5,968 bases of DNA from the NCBI GenBank assembly GCA_026990725.1, contig JALXCX010000226.1, forward strand, positions 1 to 5,968, in the 5' to 3' direction. Shown here one piece after another: positions 5,106 to 5,968 of the stretch. Position numbers and translations under genes: made by a program. Each line of letters begins with the position of its first letter. Within the stretch, counting starts at the first letter, position 1. The notes below the pieces were generated by a model, which saw only the letters and a list, made by a program, of their open reading frames with translations, was not told the origin of the DNA and did no database searches. Origin of the DNA: Desulfobulbaceae bacterium. GTDB lineage: Bacteria; Desulfobacterota; Desulfobulbia; Desulfobulbales; Desulfobulbaceae.

Positions 5106-5853
5106 GTGATGCCCCTTGAGTATGCACTCCGGAAAGCTCCAGGAATGCCTCTATTTTTGCCCGTGCGCTTGAGCCCGCTGTGACATCGCAGTCAAGATAC
5201 AGGGCTTTTGGGTGTTGCTCTGCCAGATGTTTTGCCAGGGCTGTTTTGGCACAAAATGACTGGGCGAAAAAAACTGTGGGAATCTCCGGCTCATATAATG
5301 ATTCAAGTTCCAGATGAGCTGGCGTTTTGTTCTCCATGCATCTGGCCCAGCCGTAAACATGGGTGGTGTCGGGGAAGAGCGAGAGTATGGAAAAGTCGCG
5401 TGGCGGGACTCCCCAGAATCCAGCCGTAGGGCGGCATGGTTCCAGCGGTTCCGAGGCGAGCGGAGATTGAACCCCTTTGGTGATTTTGAGCAGCTTGTCC
5501 ACAAGCGGCAGGCTGCTCGTGCAGATCGGGGTGCCAAAGTCAACCATGTCCAGATTACGGGTGGGGATGACGGGAATACCCAGTGTATCAGCCATTATCC
5601 GCGATACATGCAGGGCGCAGTCACATTTTCCAGGGCCGACATCAATGTAAATATGATCAAGTTTCAGGTGCATGCTGTTAAGCATAACTGTTCGCAAAAC
5701 AGCGCAGTATACGCGGGGCAGGTATTTTGCGGTTAAATCTATTGGCAGTTGCAGCTGCGGCTCATCCAGATCAATGATAACGTCTCTGGCTTCCTGTATT
5801 GAGTGGATAATTTTCAGCGGGGGAATCCCGACTATGCCGATGTTCTTGTTCAT
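5092..5853 (-). CDS. Cys-rich protein of unknown family, coupled to the activase
   Basis: I do not recognise this 253-residue protein. It looks soluble and cytoplasmic, with no signal peptide or membrane helix. Visible features, numbered from ATG 5853: a start MNKNIGIVGIPP; an alpha/beta segment YIDVGPGKCDCALHVSRI (69-86) with the pair C77-x-C79; GIPVIPTRN (92-100); a motif-dense block (142-178) containing GFWGVPP, LFPDTTHVYGW and C172; and TVFFAQSFCAK with C201. Eight Cys in all (50, 77, 79, 111, 140, 172, 201, 222) could ligate metal or clusters. It is shorter than HgdB/HgdA-type dehydratase subunits and shows none of their motifs that I know. The 14-nt overlap with the activase suggests the two act together, perhaps as activase and target or scaffold; this is inference. 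A weak GGA lies 6 nt upstream of the ATG. An upstream in-frame TTG (5913) would add 20 residues but overlaps the preceding gene and is unlikely. Confidence 0.8.
   Translation of the reverse strand: MNKNIGIVGIPPLKIIHSIQEARDVIIDLDEPQLQLPIDLTAKYLPRVYCAVLRTVMLNSMHLKLDHIYIDVGPGKCDCALHVSRIMADTLGIPVIPTRNLDMVDFGTPICTSSLPLVDKLLKITKGVQSPLASEPLEPCRPTAGFWGVPPRDFSILSLFPDTTHVYGWARCMENKTPAHLELESLYEPEIPTVFFAQSFCAKTALAKHLAEQHPKALYLDCDVTAGSSARAKIEAFLELSGVHTQGASHAVG
5112..5117 (-). promoter_or_regulatory. Ribosome binding site of the activase, inside the upstream gene
   Basis: AAGGGG on the minus strand sits 6 nt before the activase ATG and lies within the final codons of the preceding gene, whose stop is at 5092-5094. 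This supports translational coupling of the two proteins and fixes the activase start. Confidence 0.75.
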
Positions 5854-5869
5854 CTGTTTTCCGGGGAAA

Positions 5870-5968
5870 TCAGGTGTCTTCTCGGTACAATAAAAAAAGG
5901 CCGAATGAGCCAATCAGCAGATGGATCACAGTTGCGGCAAAAAGAGAATTCATGTAGCCGGCCTTGGC
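5870..5968 (-). CDS. C-terminal end of an integral membrane protein, cut by the window edge
   Basis: A frame open from the right edge encodes 32 residues and stops at TGA 5870-5872. It reads AKAGY, then a hydrophobic segment of about 22 residues (MNSLFAATVIHLL followed by IGSFGLFLLY), then a short polar tail REDT. This is the pattern of the last membrane helix of a polytopic transporter or permease, such as a major facilitator type, but the family cannot be told from this fragment. The stop lies 16 nt before the ATG of the next minus-strand gene, so it is probably the upstream member of the same operon as the Cys-rich protein and the activase. A T7 run near the end of the gene (5892-5898) could permit slippage into the downstream frame. 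Confidence 0.6.
   Translation of the reverse strand, partial: AKAGYMNSLFAATVIHLLIGSFGLFLLYREDT

Noticed and set aside
5314..5736. Plus-strand frame of 140 codons
   Set aside because: It is antisense to the Cys-rich protein, has no motif or ribosome binding site, and the opposite strand has the stronger coding signal and operon context.
5092..5913. Longer version of the Cys-rich protein starting at TTG 5913
   Set aside because: The start would be TTG inside the end of the membrane protein gene and directly after an in-frame TGA. ATG 5853 gives a normal 16-nt spacing after the preceding stop.

Overview
The window looks like a piece of an anaerobic bacterial chromosome, most likely a sulfate- or sulfur-cycling member of the former Deltaproteobacteria (Desulfobacterota, perhaps near the Desulfobulbales). 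This is an inference from gene content: a group III phosphofructokinase, a MagIII-like endonuclease III relative, a small HesB/IscA-type protein start with the N-terminus MLEVT, and an oxygen-sensitive type of ATPase (HgdC/BcrA/BadF family). No single marker proves the taxon. I see no tRNA, rRNA, CRISPR array, insertion sequence or phage gene.

Layout. The left edge (1-63, minus) holds the first 21 codons of a probable HesB/IscA-like protein behind a strong ribosome binding site. An AT-rich divergent intergenic region (64-368) follows, with a candidate minus-strand promoter and a 16-nt dyad just upstream of the next gene. Three plus-strand genes run head to tail: a 6-phosphofructokinase (369-1460), an HhH-GPD DNA glycosylase of the endonuclease III/MagIII type (1439-2110, overlapping the kinase by 22 nt), and a membrane acyltransferase with a C-terminal SGNH domain (2190-4202). 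A 237-nt convergent gap (4203-4439) holds inverted repeats and a T8 run.

The right part is a tightly packed minus-strand cluster read from the right edge inward. It contains the C-terminal tail of a membrane protein (5870-5968), a cysteine-rich 253-residue protein of a family I do not recognise (5092-5853), and a compact HgdC/BcrA/BadF-type ATPase with both cluster-ligand cysteines (4440-5105). The last two overlap by 14 nt, so they are probably translationally coupled and functionally paired.

How the genes fit together. The plus-strand trio combines glycolysis, base-excision repair and surface-polysaccharide acylation with no obvious common pathway; it is probably an operon of convenience. 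The minus-strand cluster is the most interesting part. HgdC-type ATPases use ATP hydrolysis to push one electron at very low potential onto a partner iron-sulfur enzyme, normally a 2-hydroxyacyl-CoA dehydratase or benzoyl-CoA reductase. No such partner is visible here, and the coupled gene encodes an unrelated-looking Cys-rich protein, which suggests a different target of reductive activation. A second point of interest is the DNA glycosylase, whose fourth cluster cysteine is missing in the annotated frame but appears at exactly the right spacing if one G is removed from a GGGG run.
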